Shown here in pieces: positions 8,441 through 16,910 of a DNA stretch of 64,000 nucleotides. Under the pieces are notes generated by a model. The model made no database searches and was not told the origin of the DNA. It was given only the letters and a program-made list of their open reading frames with translations. How positions within the stretch are numbered: the stretch's first letter is position 1; each line of letters begins with the position of its first letter. The DNA comes from UBA9732 sp963621975 (GTDB lineage: Bacteria > Spirochaetota > Spirochaetia > Sphaerochaetales > Sphaerochaetaceae). The position numbers and the translations under genes were made by a program. The DNA is taken from NCBI GenBank assembly GCA_963621975.1, contig CAVFGI010000001.1, positions 124,001 through 188,000 of the forward strand, read 5' to 3'.

Positions 8441-9301
8441 ATGAATACTTGTACTGATATTTGTTTAGATCATGATTATCTTAAATTTGTTCTTGTTTCT
8501 GATATCCATCTTATTCACGATGGCGATGGGGAAGGACTCTCAAGAAAGTTCACTGCTAACAAGAAACTTCCAACCACTCTTGAGCTCTTCTCCAAGATTG
8601 TAAACGATGAAATTAAGCCCGATTTTGTTGTTGATTTAGGTGACAGGATTATTGATTTGAACAAACAATATGACATTGAACATACGTTACAAGTATTTCA
8701 AGCTGTTGATGGTAGCGTGAATTGCCCAGTTTTCCATGTTGATGGCAATCACGATATCATCAACCTTTCTAAAGAAGAGCTCTCTGAACTTCTCCATAAT
8801 CCCATGCTTCCTTATTCTATTATATATAATGGATGGAAGTTAATTTTTATTGATTCTCATGACCCCATGATAAATAAATGTGGAGGTCAGTTGTCTGATA
8901 GCCAACTTGAATGGCTTTCTAATGAAATGAACTGTGATAATCTTCCTAAGATTGTCTTTAGTCATCATCCACTTAACCAGCATTACGTTGATAGAAATTT
9001 GTGCATTCCGGCTAAGTTTTATCCGCTCATGATATTACAGAATAAAGAGATAGTTAGATCTATTCTTGAGAGTGGAAAGAACTTTGTTGCCCACGCTTCA
9101 GGACATCTTCATTTTTGGGGCCTTAGATCTACTAACCAAGGAACCTATATTGTTAATCCTCCGCTTTCAGTTTTGTATCCCAACAATGAAAGCACTCCAG
9201 GATATTTCATGGAAGTATATGTTTGGAAAGACGGTAGAGTAGATTGTCTTGTCCATTCTGTAAACCCAAGAAGAGTTGAAGGCAGTTTTAGTAATAGATA
9301 G
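8441..9301 (+). CDS. Calcineurin-like metallophosphoesterase
   Basis: A 286-residue phosphoesterase with the full metallophosphoesterase motif series: SDIH (Asp21, His23), DLGDR, VDGNHD, FSHHP and SGHLH. These form the dinuclear metal site. No signal peptide is present, so it is cytosolic. The architecture is close to GpdQ/CpdA-like phosphodiesterases, which hydrolyse glycerophosphodiesters or cyclic nucleotides. The start is 7 nt after the previous stop and has a weak ribosome-binding site, so translation is probably coupled. It fits as a second hydrolase for imported phosphodiesters. Protein or RNA phosphatase activity cannot be excluded. Confidence 0.87.
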   Translation: MNTCTDICLDHDYLKFVLVSDIHLIHDGDGEGLSRKFTANKKLPTTLELFSKIVNDEIKPDFVVDLGDRIIDLNKQYDIEHTLQVFQAVDGSVNCPVFHVDGNHDIINLSKEELSELLHNPMLPYSIIYNGWKLIFIDSHDPMINKCGGQLSDSQLEWLSNEMNCDNLPKIVFSHHPLNQHYVDRNLCIPAKFYPLMILQNKEIVRSILESGKNFVAHASGHLHFWGLRSTNQGTYIVNPPLSVLYPNNESTPGYFMEVYVWKDGRVDCLVHSVNPRRVEGSFSNR

Positions 9302-9325
9302 TTATTTCTCAAAAGGAGTTTTTTT

Positions 9326-10327
9326 GTGAAGAAAAGATTTTTATTTTCAGTTGTTTTAATGCTATTCGCCTGTGTATGTGTATTTGCACTTACAAATGCG
9401 GATTATGATGAGTTTGGTCCGTATACACGGAAAGTTTTTGATACGGAGAATGATGCTGGAACACTGACAGTAAGATATCTTGAAACTTATTCTTATATGC
9501 AAAATGGAGAAAAGGTTCTTGCTGGGGACTGTACTGTTTTCATCTCACCTGAAGGTCTTGTTATGACGATTGACTGCAGTAGCCAGCCTTGTTTTACTGA
9601 AGTAGATAAACAACTTCAGATGATGGGTATTACAAAGATTGATATTTTTGTTATGTCGCACCCTCACTCAGACCACATTGGTGCATTTAGTCAAATTGTT
9701 GCAAAATATCCAATTGGACATATTTATAAAAACTCTGTCAATTATACTAGTGGAACGTACTCCAATACAATGAATGACATCAAAACGAGGGGAATCCCTT
9801 ATACAATTCTTTTTGCTGGAGATGAATTTATGTTTGGACAGTACATTACTGTTAAATGTTACGGTCCAACAGAAGAAAAGGTCGTAGGTAAGGAGAGTGC
9901 AGAAGCTGGTGATATGAATGGAACTTCTCTTGCTTTAAAAATTACTTATGGTGAATCTTCTTTCTGGTCAAGTGGAGATCTTTATGTTAAGGATGAGCAG
10001 GATCTTATGGCTTTTTATTCTGCAGAAGAGCTTTCTGCTGATATTATGAAAATGAATCATCATGGAAAAGCAACTTCCAATTACAAGGATTTTATTAAAA
10101 CCATTGGTCCAAAGATGGCAATTGGTATGTATGACCTAATTGAGGATAAGACGGTTGCGCAAAGGTATAAGTATTTATGCAAGGTTGATCAAGTTTTCTA
10201 TACGCCAACAGATGGTAGCGTAAGAGTAAGAACAACAGGTGATGGTACATACGATATTCAAACCGCAAAAATAAGAACAATAAAGTGGTATGGCGATATT
10301 TCTGAAGATGGTCATTACGAAATCTAA
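9326..10327 (+). CDS. Exported metallo-beta-lactamase-fold hydrolase (ComEC-type domain)
   Basis: A 333-residue protein with a Sec signal peptide (KKRFLFSVVLMLFACVCVFA) and an MBL-fold domain. The metal-binding HxHxDH motif is HPHSDH, and later ligands lie in SSGDLYV and MNHHG. The layout resembles the hydrolase domain of ComEC and related stand-alone secreted MBL proteins. It is probably periplasmic, in contrast to the two preceding hydrolases. GTG 9326 follows AAAGGAG. It is the last gene before a new promoter. A role in breaking down larger phosphodiester substrates before import is plausible but is inferred from position only. Confidence 0.82.
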   Translation: MKKRFLFSVVLMLFACVCVFALTNADYDEFGPYTRKVFDTENDAGTLTVRYLETYSYMQNGEKVLAGDCTVFISPEGLVMTIDCSSQPCFTEVDKQLQMMGITKIDIFVMSHPHSDHIGAFSQIVAKYPIGHIYKNSVNYTSGTYSNTMNDIKTRGIPYTILFAGDEFMFGQYITVKCYGPTEEKVVGKESAEAGDMNGTSLALKITYGESSFWSSGDLYVKDEQDLMAFYSAEELSADIMKMNHHGKATSNYKDFIKTIGPKMAIGMYDLIEDKTVAQRYKYLCKVDQVFYTPTDGSVRVRTTGDGTYDIQTAKIRTIKWYGDISEDGHYEI

Positions 10328-10334
10328 AATATGG

Positions 10335-10363
10335 TTGAATTTTGGTTCTTTCACCATTATAAT
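10335..10363 (+). promoter_or_regulatory. Sigma-70-type promoter of the first BMP operon
   Basis: TTGAAT (10335-10340), a 17-bp spacer and TATAAT (10358-10363). It is the best promoter match I found in the window and lies directly before the binding-protein gene. Confidence 0.75.
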
Positions 10364-10377
10364 TAGTTTTGTATGAC

Positions 10378-10409
10378 TTCCTCTCAGTGAGGAATTAATT
10401 TTGGAGGAA
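10378..10409 (+). promoter_or_regulatory. Leader hairpin able to compete with the ribosome-binding site
   Basis: TTCCTC (10378-10383) can pair with GAGGAA at 10389-10394 (5-nt loop). It can also pair with an identical GAGGAA at 10404-10409, which is the Shine-Dalgarno of the next gene. The two pairings exclude each other. Confidence 0.4.
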
Positions 10410-10412
10410 AAA

Positions 10413-11534
10413 ATGAAGAAAGCATTGTTCATTCTTTTGGTTCTTTGCCTTTCATTCTCTGTCTTCGCACAGGGTGCTCAGGAAGCACAGCAGAAAACCG
10501 AATCACAGTATGCTATTGCTATGATTACTGACTCTGGTGATATTACAGACCAGTCTTTCAACCAGTCAACCTATGAAGCCTGTAGAGACTATGCTGCTGC
10601 TCAGGGTGTTAAGTTCCAGTATTTCAAACCTACTGGTGACTCAGATGAAGCAAGAGAAGCTTCAATTTATAAGGCTATTGACGAAGGTTTCAATATTATC
10701 GTAATGCCTGGTTACCTCTTTGGACCAGCAATTGCAGAAGTTGCCCCACAGTATCCAGATATTAAGTTTGTTGCTCTTGACGTATCAGAATATGATGTAG
10801 GCGGAGCTATTAGCAATGTTTACTGCATGCTCTATCAGGAAGAGATTGCTGGTTATCTTGCAGGTTATGCAACAGTTTCTCTTGGCTATACAAACCTTGG
10901 TTTCTGTGGTGGTATGGCTGTTCCAGCAGTTATCCGCTATGGTTACGGTTTTGTTCAGGGCGCAGATGCTGCAGCAGCTAAGCTTGGCAAGACAGGAACA
11001 ATCCAGTACACATATGCAAACCAGTTCTTTGGTGATGCAGACATAACAGCAGCTATGGATACAATGTATGCTAATGGTGCAGAAGTTGTATTTGCTTGCG
11101 GTGGTGGTGTCTATTCATCAGTTGCTGAAGCAGCAGCTAAGGTTGGAAAGAAGCTTGTTGGTGTTGACGTAGACCAGAAGGGTATAATTGATGGTACTTA
11201 TGGTGCAGGTCTTACACTTACATCTGCAATGAAAGGTCTCTATGCTTCAACACAGGCAGCTCTCAAGACCATTGTTGAAGACAATGCATGGAATACCGTT
11301 GCTGGTACATTCGCAACTCTTGGTCTTGTTTCTGGTACAGATATGGATGCTAACTTTGTTGGTATTCCAACTGGTGATGGAACAGAGTGGTCATCATCCT
11401 TCTCACTTGCTGATTATACAGCACTCGTAAATGATGTTTACACAGGAAAGCTTGTCATCTCCAACGACACTTCAGTTGCTCCAGCTGACAACGCAAAGGT
11501 TCTCACAGTTAAGGATCTTGGAAACATCAAGTAA
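10413..11534 (+). CDS. BMP-family nucleoside-binding protein (PnrA/YufN type)
   Basis: Periplasmic binding protein of a nucleoside ABC importer, 373 residues. The signal peptide ends in SFSVFAQGAQEA and has no lipobox Cys, unlike the lipoprotein PnrA/TmpC of Treponema pallidum. The mature part starts with the BMP/Med signature region AMITDSGDITDQSFNQST, where the Asp and Phe contact the nucleoside in family members. I chose ATG 10413 because GGAGG lies 5 nt before it. The gene has its own promoter and is followed by a terminator, then by the ATPase and permease genes. This arrangement allows more binding protein than transporter. Purine nucleosides are the likely ligands (family knowledge). 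Confidence 0.88.
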   Translation: MKKALFILLVLCLSFSVFAQGAQEAQQKTESQYAIAMITDSGDITDQSFNQSTYEACRDYAAAQGVKFQYFKPTGDSDEAREASIYKAIDEGFNIIVMPGYLFGPAIAEVAPQYPDIKFVALDVSEYDVGGAISNVYCMLYQEEIAGYLAGYATVSLGYTNLGFCGGMAVPAVIRYGYGFVQGADAAAAKLGKTGTIQYTYANQFFGDADITAAMDTMYANGAEVVFACGGGVYSSVAEAAAKVGKKLVGVDVDQKGIIDGTYGAGLTLTSAMKGLYASTQAALKTIVEDNAWNTVAGTFATLGLVSGTDMDANFVGIPTGDGTEWSSSFSLADYTALVNDVYTGKLVISNDTSVAPADNAKVLTVKDLGNIK

Positions 11535-11560
11535 GATACAATTTAAGGATGTTTAGTAGT

Positions 11561-11591
11561 GGGTCACCAGTGAATTGGTGACCCTTTTTTT
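11561..11591 (+). terminator. Intra-operon intrinsic terminator/attenuator
   Basis: GGGTCACC (11561-11568) and GGTGACCC (11577-11584) form a perfect 8-bp stem with an 8-nt loop, followed by seven T. It sits between the binding-protein gene and its ATPase, so read-through would set transporter expression. Confidence 0.9.
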
Positions 11592-11683
11592 AGCCTTTTC
11601 TATTGTGAATAGGTGCAAGGTGTAATAAAATGGTCTTAATGACTTGAGTTTTTCTTTTGAGAAACTAACAAAGGAGGCATACA

Positions 11684-13222
11684 TTGGCAGAGCAGTATGC
11701 AATTGAAATGCTGAACATCACCAAGAGGTTTCCTGGAATTGTTGCTAATGACAACATTACCTTGCAACTGAAAAAGGGTGAGATTCATGCACTTCTTGGT
11801 GAGAACGGAGCAGGTAAGTCCACACTTATGAGTGTCCTGTTTGGTTTGTATCAACCAGAAGAAGGCATCATAAAAAAAGATGGTGTTGAAGTTCAGATTA
11901 AAGATCCAAATGATGCTACAGCACTTGGGATTGGAATGGTGCACCAACATTTTAAGTTGGTTGAATGCTTTAGTGTTCTTGATAATATTATCTTGGGCAT
12001 AGAACCAACAAAGTATGGCTTTTTACAGAAAGATGTTGCAAGAAAGAAGGTTTTGGAGCTTTCTGAAAAATATGGATTAAAGGTTGAACCAGATGCCATA
12101 ATTGAGGATATCACTGTTGGTATGCAACAGAGAACTGAAATTCTCAAGATGCTTTATAGAGATAATGAAATTCTAATCTTTGACGAGCCTACTGCTGTAT
12201 TAACTCCCCAAGAAATTGATGAATTAATGCAGATTATGAAAAACCTAGCAGCAGAAGGAAAGTCAATTCTTTTCATTTCACATAAGCTTGCTGAGATTAT
12301 GGCTGTTTCTGATAGATGTAGTGTTCTAAGAAAAGGCAAATATATTGGTACTGTTGAAACAGCAAAAACCAATATTGAAGAACTATCCTCTATGATGGTA
12401 GGAAGAAATGTTAGCTTCCACGTTGAAAAGAAACCAATGACACCTGGAGAAATTGTTCTTGAAGTGGATCACATGACGGTTGCCTCAAAAATTCACAAGA
12501 ATAATGCAGTTAAAGATGTTTCTTTAAAGGTAAGAAGAGGTGAGATTGTTTGTATTGCTGGAATTGATGGCAATGGTCAAACAGAATTTGTTCATGGAAT
12601 TTCTGGTCTTGATCCTTTAGTTTCAGGAAAAATTATTCTTGAAGGCAAGGATGTTACTAAGTCTTCTATACGTCAAAAGAGCATTCTTGGAGTAAGCCAT
12701 ATTCCAGAGGATAGGCATAAACACGGTCTTGTTTTGGATTATTCACTTGAAGATAACCTTGTTCTACAAACCTATTTTGAACCTGAATTTACAAACAAAG
12801 CGGGTTTCTTAAAACGTGATAATATAAGAAAATATGCTGAAAAAGTTATTGAAGAATATGACGTTCGTAGTGGACAAGGTCCAATTACAAAAGCTCGTGC
12901 AATGAGTGGTGGAAACCAGCAAAAGGCTATTGTTGGACGTGAAATTGAAAAGAGCCCAGAACTTTTAATTGCGGTTCAGCCAACTAGAGGTCTTGATGTT
13001 GGGGCAATTGAATTTATTCATAAACAAATTGTTGCTCAACGTGATGCCGGAAAAGCTGTTCTTCTTGTGTCTCTTGAACTTGATGAAGTTATGGATATTT
13101 CAGACAGAATTCTTGTTATGTATGAAGGCGAGATAGTAGGTGAGTTTGATCCAAAGAAAACCACTGAAGAAGAGCTTGGCCTTTACATGGCAGGAGCCAA
13201 AAGAATGGAGGTTAAGGCATGA
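11684..13222 (+). CDS. Nucleoside ABC transporter ATPase (YufO/RbsA-type, two ABC domains)
   Basis: A 512-residue cytoplasmic ATPase made of two fused ABC domains. Domain 1 has Walker A GENGAGKST and Walker B LIFDEPTAVLT. Domain 2 has the degenerate loop GIDGNGQTEF, the signature MSGGNQQKAIVGRE and PTRGLDVGA. This one-active-site pattern is typical of sugar and BMP-type nucleoside importers. The start is TTG 11684, supported by AAGGAGGCAT 4 nt upstream; no ATG fits. The last 4 nt overlap the first permease gene, indicating coupling. It pairs with the binding protein upstream and the two permeases downstream. Confidence 0.9.
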   Translation: MAEQYAIEMLNITKRFPGIVANDNITLQLKKGEIHALLGENGAGKSTLMSVLFGLYQPEEGIIKKDGVEVQIKDPNDATALGIGMVHQHFKLVECFSVLDNIILGIEPTKYGFLQKDVARKKVLELSEKYGLKVEPDAIIEDITVGMQQRTEILKMLYRDNEILIFDEPTAVLTPQEIDELMQIMKNLAAEGKSILFISHKLAEIMAVSDRCSVLRKGKYIGTVETAKTNIEELSSMMVGRNVSFHVEKKPMTPGEIVLEVDHMTVASKIHKNNAVKDVSLKVRRGEIVCIAGIDGNGQTEFVHGISGLDPLVSGKIILEGKDVTKSSIRQKSILGVSHIPEDRHKHGLVLDYSLEDNLVLQTYFEPEFTNKAGFLKRDNIRKYAEKVIEEYDVRSGQGPITKARAMSGGNQQKAIVGREIEKSPELLIAVQPTRGLDVGAIEFIHKQIVAQRDAGKAVLLVSLELDEVMDISDRILVMYEGEIVGEFDPKKTTEEELGLYMAGAKRMEVKA

Positions 13223-14346
13223 AGAAAAACATTTTCAAATCAAATGCCGTGCAATCTTTGATTGCGTCCCTTATCTGTATTATTTTAGGACTTCTTATTG
13301 GCTACTTGGTTCTTTTGGTTATTAATCCTTCAGGTGCTGCGGATTCAATCATAGCTCTTATAAAGAACTTCATGGATTACAGCAGAAAACCACTTAGAAT
13401 AAAGAACTTTGGTTCAACTCTTGTTAAGACTGTTCCTCTTTTGATGTGTGCTCTTAGTATTTTGTTCTCATATAAAGTTGGACTTTTTAACATTGGATGT
13501 TCTGGTCAATACATGGCTGGTTGTTGTGCAGCTCTTTATGCTGCACTTAAATGGGGATGGGGTTGGTTCCCGTGTTTGATTTTTGCTTTGATTGCTGGAG
13601 CACTTCTAGGTGCAATTGTTGGCGTCTTGAAAGCCTATCTTAATGTTAATGAAGTTATTTCAGGTATTATGCTTAACTGGATTATGCTGTATTTGACAAA
13701 TACTATTTTGACATTTGTTAAAGATAAGGCCTCTCCTTATACTGTAGCACTTAGCAAAGGAGCTCCACAGGCAATATTACCAACACTTGGAATGGAGAAA
13801 CTTTTTAATAATAAATATGTTTCTATTGCAATTCCTCTTTCCATTATTATTGCAATTATTATCATGATTGTTTTAGACAAGACTAAGTTTGGTTTTGAAC
13901 TCAAGGCAACTGGTTTTAACAAGAACGCTGCAAAATATTGCGGAATGAGAGAAAATAGAAACATTGTCCTTTCTCTTCTTATCTCTGGAGCTTTAGCTGG
14001 TTTAGGTGCTGGTTTGCTGTACCTTACAGGAATTGAAGATTGGGAATGTACAAGATCTAGTGTTGCAACTATGGGATTTAATGGTATTTCTGCTACATTC
14101 CTTGGTGGGCTTAACCCAATTGGAACAATTTTTGCTTCATTCTTTATTGAACATATTACTCTTGGTGGTGCAAACGTTGATCTTACTAAATACTGTTCAC
14201 AGATATCGGATTTGATTTCGTCAATTATAATATATCTGTGTGCATTTGTACTCTTCTTCAAGCTTAAGATGAATGACATTATAAAGCACGTGGAGGAAAA
14301 GAAAGCTTTAAAAGCTAAAGAAAAACTTGAAGGAGGAGTTAACTAA
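13219..14346 (+). CDS. Nucleoside ABC transporter permease (YufP type)
   Basis: Inner-membrane permease of the BPD_transp_2 family, 375 residues with about eight to ten hydrophobic segments. It contains the family's ANINLGxEG-equivalent stretch as SYKVGLFNIGCSGQYMAGCC, and the conserved LKATGFNKNAAKYCGM loop that docks to the ATPase. ATG 13219 overlaps the ATPase stop by 4 nt. The C-terminal tail is charged and cytoplasmic. It forms a heteromeric channel with the next permease. Nucleoside specificity is inferred from the BMP binding protein in the same operon. Confidence 0.88.
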   Translation: MKKNIFKSNAVQSLIASLICIILGLLIGYLVLLVINPSGAADSIIALIKNFMDYSRKPLRIKNFGSTLVKTVPLLMCALSILFSYKVGLFNIGCSGQYMAGCCAALYAALKWGWGWFPCLIFALIAGALLGAIVGVLKAYLNVNEVISGIMLNWIMLYLTNTILTFVKDKASPYTVALSKGAPQAILPTLGMEKLFNNKYVSIAIPLSIIIAIIIMIVLDKTKFGFELKATGFNKNAAKYCGMRENRNIVLSLLISGALAGLGAGLLYLTGIEDWECTRSSVATMGFNGISATFLGGLNPIGTIFASFFIEHITLGGANVDLTKYCSQISDLISSIIIYLCAFVLFFKLKMNDIIKHVEEKKALKAKEKLEGGVN

Positions 14347-15290
14347 TGATTTTACTTATTCAATATACGTTGATATTTTCATCAGTTCTTATCCTCGTGG
14401 CTCTTGGTGGTTGTTTCTCAGAACACTCTGGTGTAATTAATTTGGGCCTTGAAGGAATTATGGTAATTGGTGCCTTGGGTGGCGCTTTAGCAATGAAATA
14501 TCTTCCAATTTCTATTCCTGCTTTTCCATATATTTTGCTGGTTCTTTTAGCAGCAATTGCCTTTGGGGTTATTTATTCGGCACTTCTTGGTGTTGCAGCT
14601 ATTAACTTTAAGGCAGACCAGACTTTGGTTGGTACAGCCTTGAACCTTCTTGGAACAGCCGGTGCAACAGTTTTTGTCAAAGCTATTAATCTTGCTTCAA
14701 GTGGTGGAAATAACGTTTCTTCTGAAATTTATTATGTTGCTCCAAAGAAAAAATTCATTGAGAATATTGGTTCTTTTGAATTTAACTGGTTCATGGTAAT
14801 AGCTATAATTGCATTAGTTGTTGCATATGTAGTCCTTTACAAGACACGTTTTGGACTAAGACTTATGGCTTGCGGGGAGCATCCACAGGCTGCAGACAGC
14901 GTTGGTATTAACGTTTATAAGATGCGCTGGGCTGGAGTTTTGATTTCTGGTGCCTATGGTGGTCTTGGTGGTATTTGCTATATTCTTGCTGGTGTTTCAA
15001 TGTGGAAATTTGAAAATGGAGTTGTAGGCTTTGGATTCTTATCATTGGCTGTTATGATCTTTGGACAGTGGAAGCCTCATAGAATTGCTCTTGCAGCTTT
15101 ACTTTTTGGATTCTTCCGTGCACTAGGCAACACTTACAACGGTTTTGAACTTCTTACAAGGCTTAATCTTCCAAGTAACGTTTACAATATGATGCCTTAT
15201 ATTGTTTCACTGATTGTCTTGGCTTTAACTTCCAAGCATTCTCGTGCACCAAAGGCAGAAGGCATCCCATACGACAAGTCGCAACGCTAG
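14346..15290 (+). CDS. Nucleoside ABC transporter permease (YufQ type)
   Basis: Second permease, 314 residues. It carries the hallmark ends GCFSEHSGVINLGLEGIMVIGA near the N-terminus, and the docking loop LRLMACGEHPQAADSVGINVYKMR. Its start shares one base with the previous stop codon (14346), so the two permeases are translationally coupled. It is the last gene of the operon and is followed by a strong terminator. Family members of this size are the shorter partner of the YufP/YufQ pair. Confidence 0.88.
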   Translation: MILLIQYTLIFSSVLILVALGGCFSEHSGVINLGLEGIMVIGALGGALAMKYLPISIPAFPYILLVLLAAIAFGVIYSALLGVAAINFKADQTLVGTALNLLGTAGATVFVKAINLASSGGNNVSSEIYYVAPKKKFIENIGSFEFNWFMVIAIIALVVAYVVLYKTRFGLRLMACGEHPQAADSVGINVYKMRWAGVLISGAYGGLGGICYILAGVSMWKFENGVVGFGFLSLAVMIFGQWKPHRIALAALLFGFFRALGNTYNGFELLTRLNLPSNVYNMMPYIVSLIVLALTSKHSRAPKAEGIPYDKSQR

Positions 15291-15322
15291 CTTGTTAATT
15301 CCGATATTTTTAGATTTTATTC

Positions 15323-15350
15323 GAGGCTCCCAAATTTGGGAGCCTCTTTT
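15323..15350 (+). terminator. Intrinsic terminator of the first nucleoside operon
   Basis: GAGGCTCCC (15323-15331) and GGGAGCCTC (15338-15346) form a perfect 9-bp stem around AAATTT, followed by TTTT. Confidence 0.9.
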
Positions 15351-15435
15351 ATTATGTCATCACTCGTTAAGTAAAATACAAAATTAAACAAAAATTAGTA
15401 AAAAGTTATATAAGTTTATAGTTGCGAATTCACCC

Positions 15436-15476
15436 AAAGTGGGATAAGTTTTTCATGTGAAGTGGGAAGTTTTCCC
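15436..15476 (+). promoter_or_regulatory. Candidate MraZ operator upstream of the division cluster
   Basis: Two direct AAGTGGGA boxes lie at 15437-15444 and 15460-15467, 23 bp apart (about two helical turns). The second flows into the palindrome GGGAAGTTTTCCC (15464-15476). GTGGG-type direct repeats are the known target of MraZ, which represses its own operon. The -10 element could be around TATATAAG (15407-15414), with a weak -35. Confidence 0.5.
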
Positions 15477-15511
15477 AAAAACTATTAGAAATTAGGGTAA
15501 AAGTGGTAAAA

Positions 15512-15964
15512 ATGACCGGTGAGTATCACAATACTATAGATGAAAAAGGTAGACTCATGATTCCTCCTAAAATTAGGGAACAGTTGGGCTCCTTTGATAA
15601 CCTTATGCTCACTAAGTCTATGGACGGCTCGTTGTGGCTGTTTACCAAGGAAGATTTTGATGCGCTGGATAGAGAGATTAACTATAGTCCTCTTGCAGCA
15701 TTTAACAAGAATTCCAGAATCCTTAATATGATGGTTATTTCGCCTGCTAGAGAAATTGAACTAGATAAGGCAGGAAGACTTAGCATTCCACAGATACTTA
15801 GAGAATTTGCAGGACTTGAACCTAAGACCGAGTGCATTATCCAAGGGGTGAGAGACAAGGTTGAGATTATGAGTCTCAAAAAATACGAAGAGTTGATGAT
15901 CCAGTATAAGAACATGGTTGAGGATGCGGGTAACGAACTTAGCTTAATGAGGATGGATAAATGA
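15512..15964 (+). CDS. mraZ: Transcriptional regulator MraZ
   Basis: A small AbrB-fold DNA-binding protein of 150 residues that controls the division cluster. Two tandem SpoVT/MraZ repeats are visible: GEYHNTIDEKGRLMIPPKIRE at the N-terminus and AREIELDKAGRLSIPQILRE in the middle. I chose ATG 15512, which gives the family-like MTGEY start. GTG 15503, nine bases upstream, is an alternative with a slightly better-placed AGGG. The gene opens the mra/fts cluster and probable MraZ boxes lie just upstream. Length is normal for the family. Confidence 0.92.
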   Translation: MTGEYHNTIDEKGRLMIPPKIREQLGSFDNLMLTKSMDGSLWLFTKEDFDALDREINYSPLAAFNKNSRILNMMVISPAREIELDKAGRLSIPQILREFAGLEPKTECIIQGVRDKVEIMSLKKYEELMIQYKNMVEDAGNELSLMRMDK

Positions 15965-15965
15965 T

Positions 15966-16910
15966 ATGCAGTTTGTTCATTATCCTGTTATGCATAATGA
16001 AGTTCTTTCTTACCTTGAGCCCAAGAAAAAAGATGCTCTTATGGTGGATTGCACTCTAGGTGAGGGTGGTCATACAGAACTGTTCTTACAAAAGTATGAA
16101 AACCTTAAGGTCATTGGACTAGATAGAGATGAAGCCATAATGCAAAAGGCTAGGGCGCGCATGGAGAATTTTGGAGAGCGTTTTGAAGCTAAAAACGTGT
16201 GCTTTGACGATTTCTGGCGCAATTATGATGGCCCGGGCGTAGATTTGGTGTTGTTTGACCTTGGTATTAGCGTGTTCCATTATGAGGAATCGGGACGCGG
16301 ATTTGGGTTTAAGCATGATGAAGTCTTGGATATGAGGCTTGGATGTAATAATGGTGGTCCTTCTGCGGGGGATGTTGTCAACCAATACGATGAACAATCT
16401 TTGGCTGACATAATTTATAAGTACGGGGAGGAACGTTACTCAAGGCGCATTGCAGCTGCTATTTGCGAGTATAGAGAGTCCAAAGAGATTGAGACTACAG
16501 GAGAACTTGCACAGCTGATTTACAAAGTGGTGCCAGCCGAGTACAGACGAAGGAGAATTCATCCGGCTACAAAAACTTTTCAAGCCCTACGCATTGAGGT
16601 GAATAGAGAGCTTGATAGAATTGAGCCTGCCTTGGATGGTGCTGTTAAGGCCCTTAATCCTGGTGGAAGAATTGCAGTGATTACTTTCCATTCATTGGAA
16701 GATAGACCAGTGAAGTGGTATTTCAAGGATCATACAGATGAATTGGAGATTTTAACAAAAAAGCCAATTGAGGCTACTTCTGAAGAATGTGAAGTTAATC
16801 CACCTTCTAGAAGTGCAAAATTAAGAGTTGTAGAGAAAAGAGCTAAAAAAATAGCTATAACGGGAAAGAAAAATAAATATAGATTGGAGGACCATGAAGA
16901 TGAAAGTTAA
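15966..16910 (+). CDS. rsmH: 16S rRNA (cytosine-1402-N4)-methyltransferase RsmH
   Basis: SAM-dependent methyltransferase that modifies C1402 of 16S rRNA in the ribosomal P site, 314 residues, a normal length. Visible motifs are DCTLGEGGHTE (SAM binding), VLFDLGIS (catalytic region), RIHPATKTFQALRIEVNREL and ITFHSLEDRPVKWYF. The ATG follows the mraZ stop by 1 nt. The 3' end overlaps the next small membrane-protein gene. This is the standard second gene of the division cluster. Confidence 0.95.
   Translation: MQFVHYPVMHNEVLSYLEPKKKDALMVDCTLGEGGHTELFLQKYENLKVIGLDRDEAIMQKARARMENFGERFEAKNVCFDDFWRNYDGPGVDLVLFDLGISVFHYEESGRGFGFKHDEVLDMRLGCNNGGPSAGDVVNQYDEQSLADIIYKYGEERYSRRIAAAICEYRESKEIETTGELAQLIYKVVPAEYRRRRIHPATKTFQALRIEVNRELDRIEPALDGAVKALNPGGRIAVITFHSLEDRPVKWYFKDHTDELEILTKKPIEATSEECEVNPPSRSAKLRVVEKRAKKIAITGKKNKYRLEDHEDES

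Noticed and set aside
13737..14279. A 180-residue open frame antisense to the nucleoside permease
   Set aside because: It mirrors a strongly biased hydrophobic gene; no ribosome-binding site and no recognisable domain.
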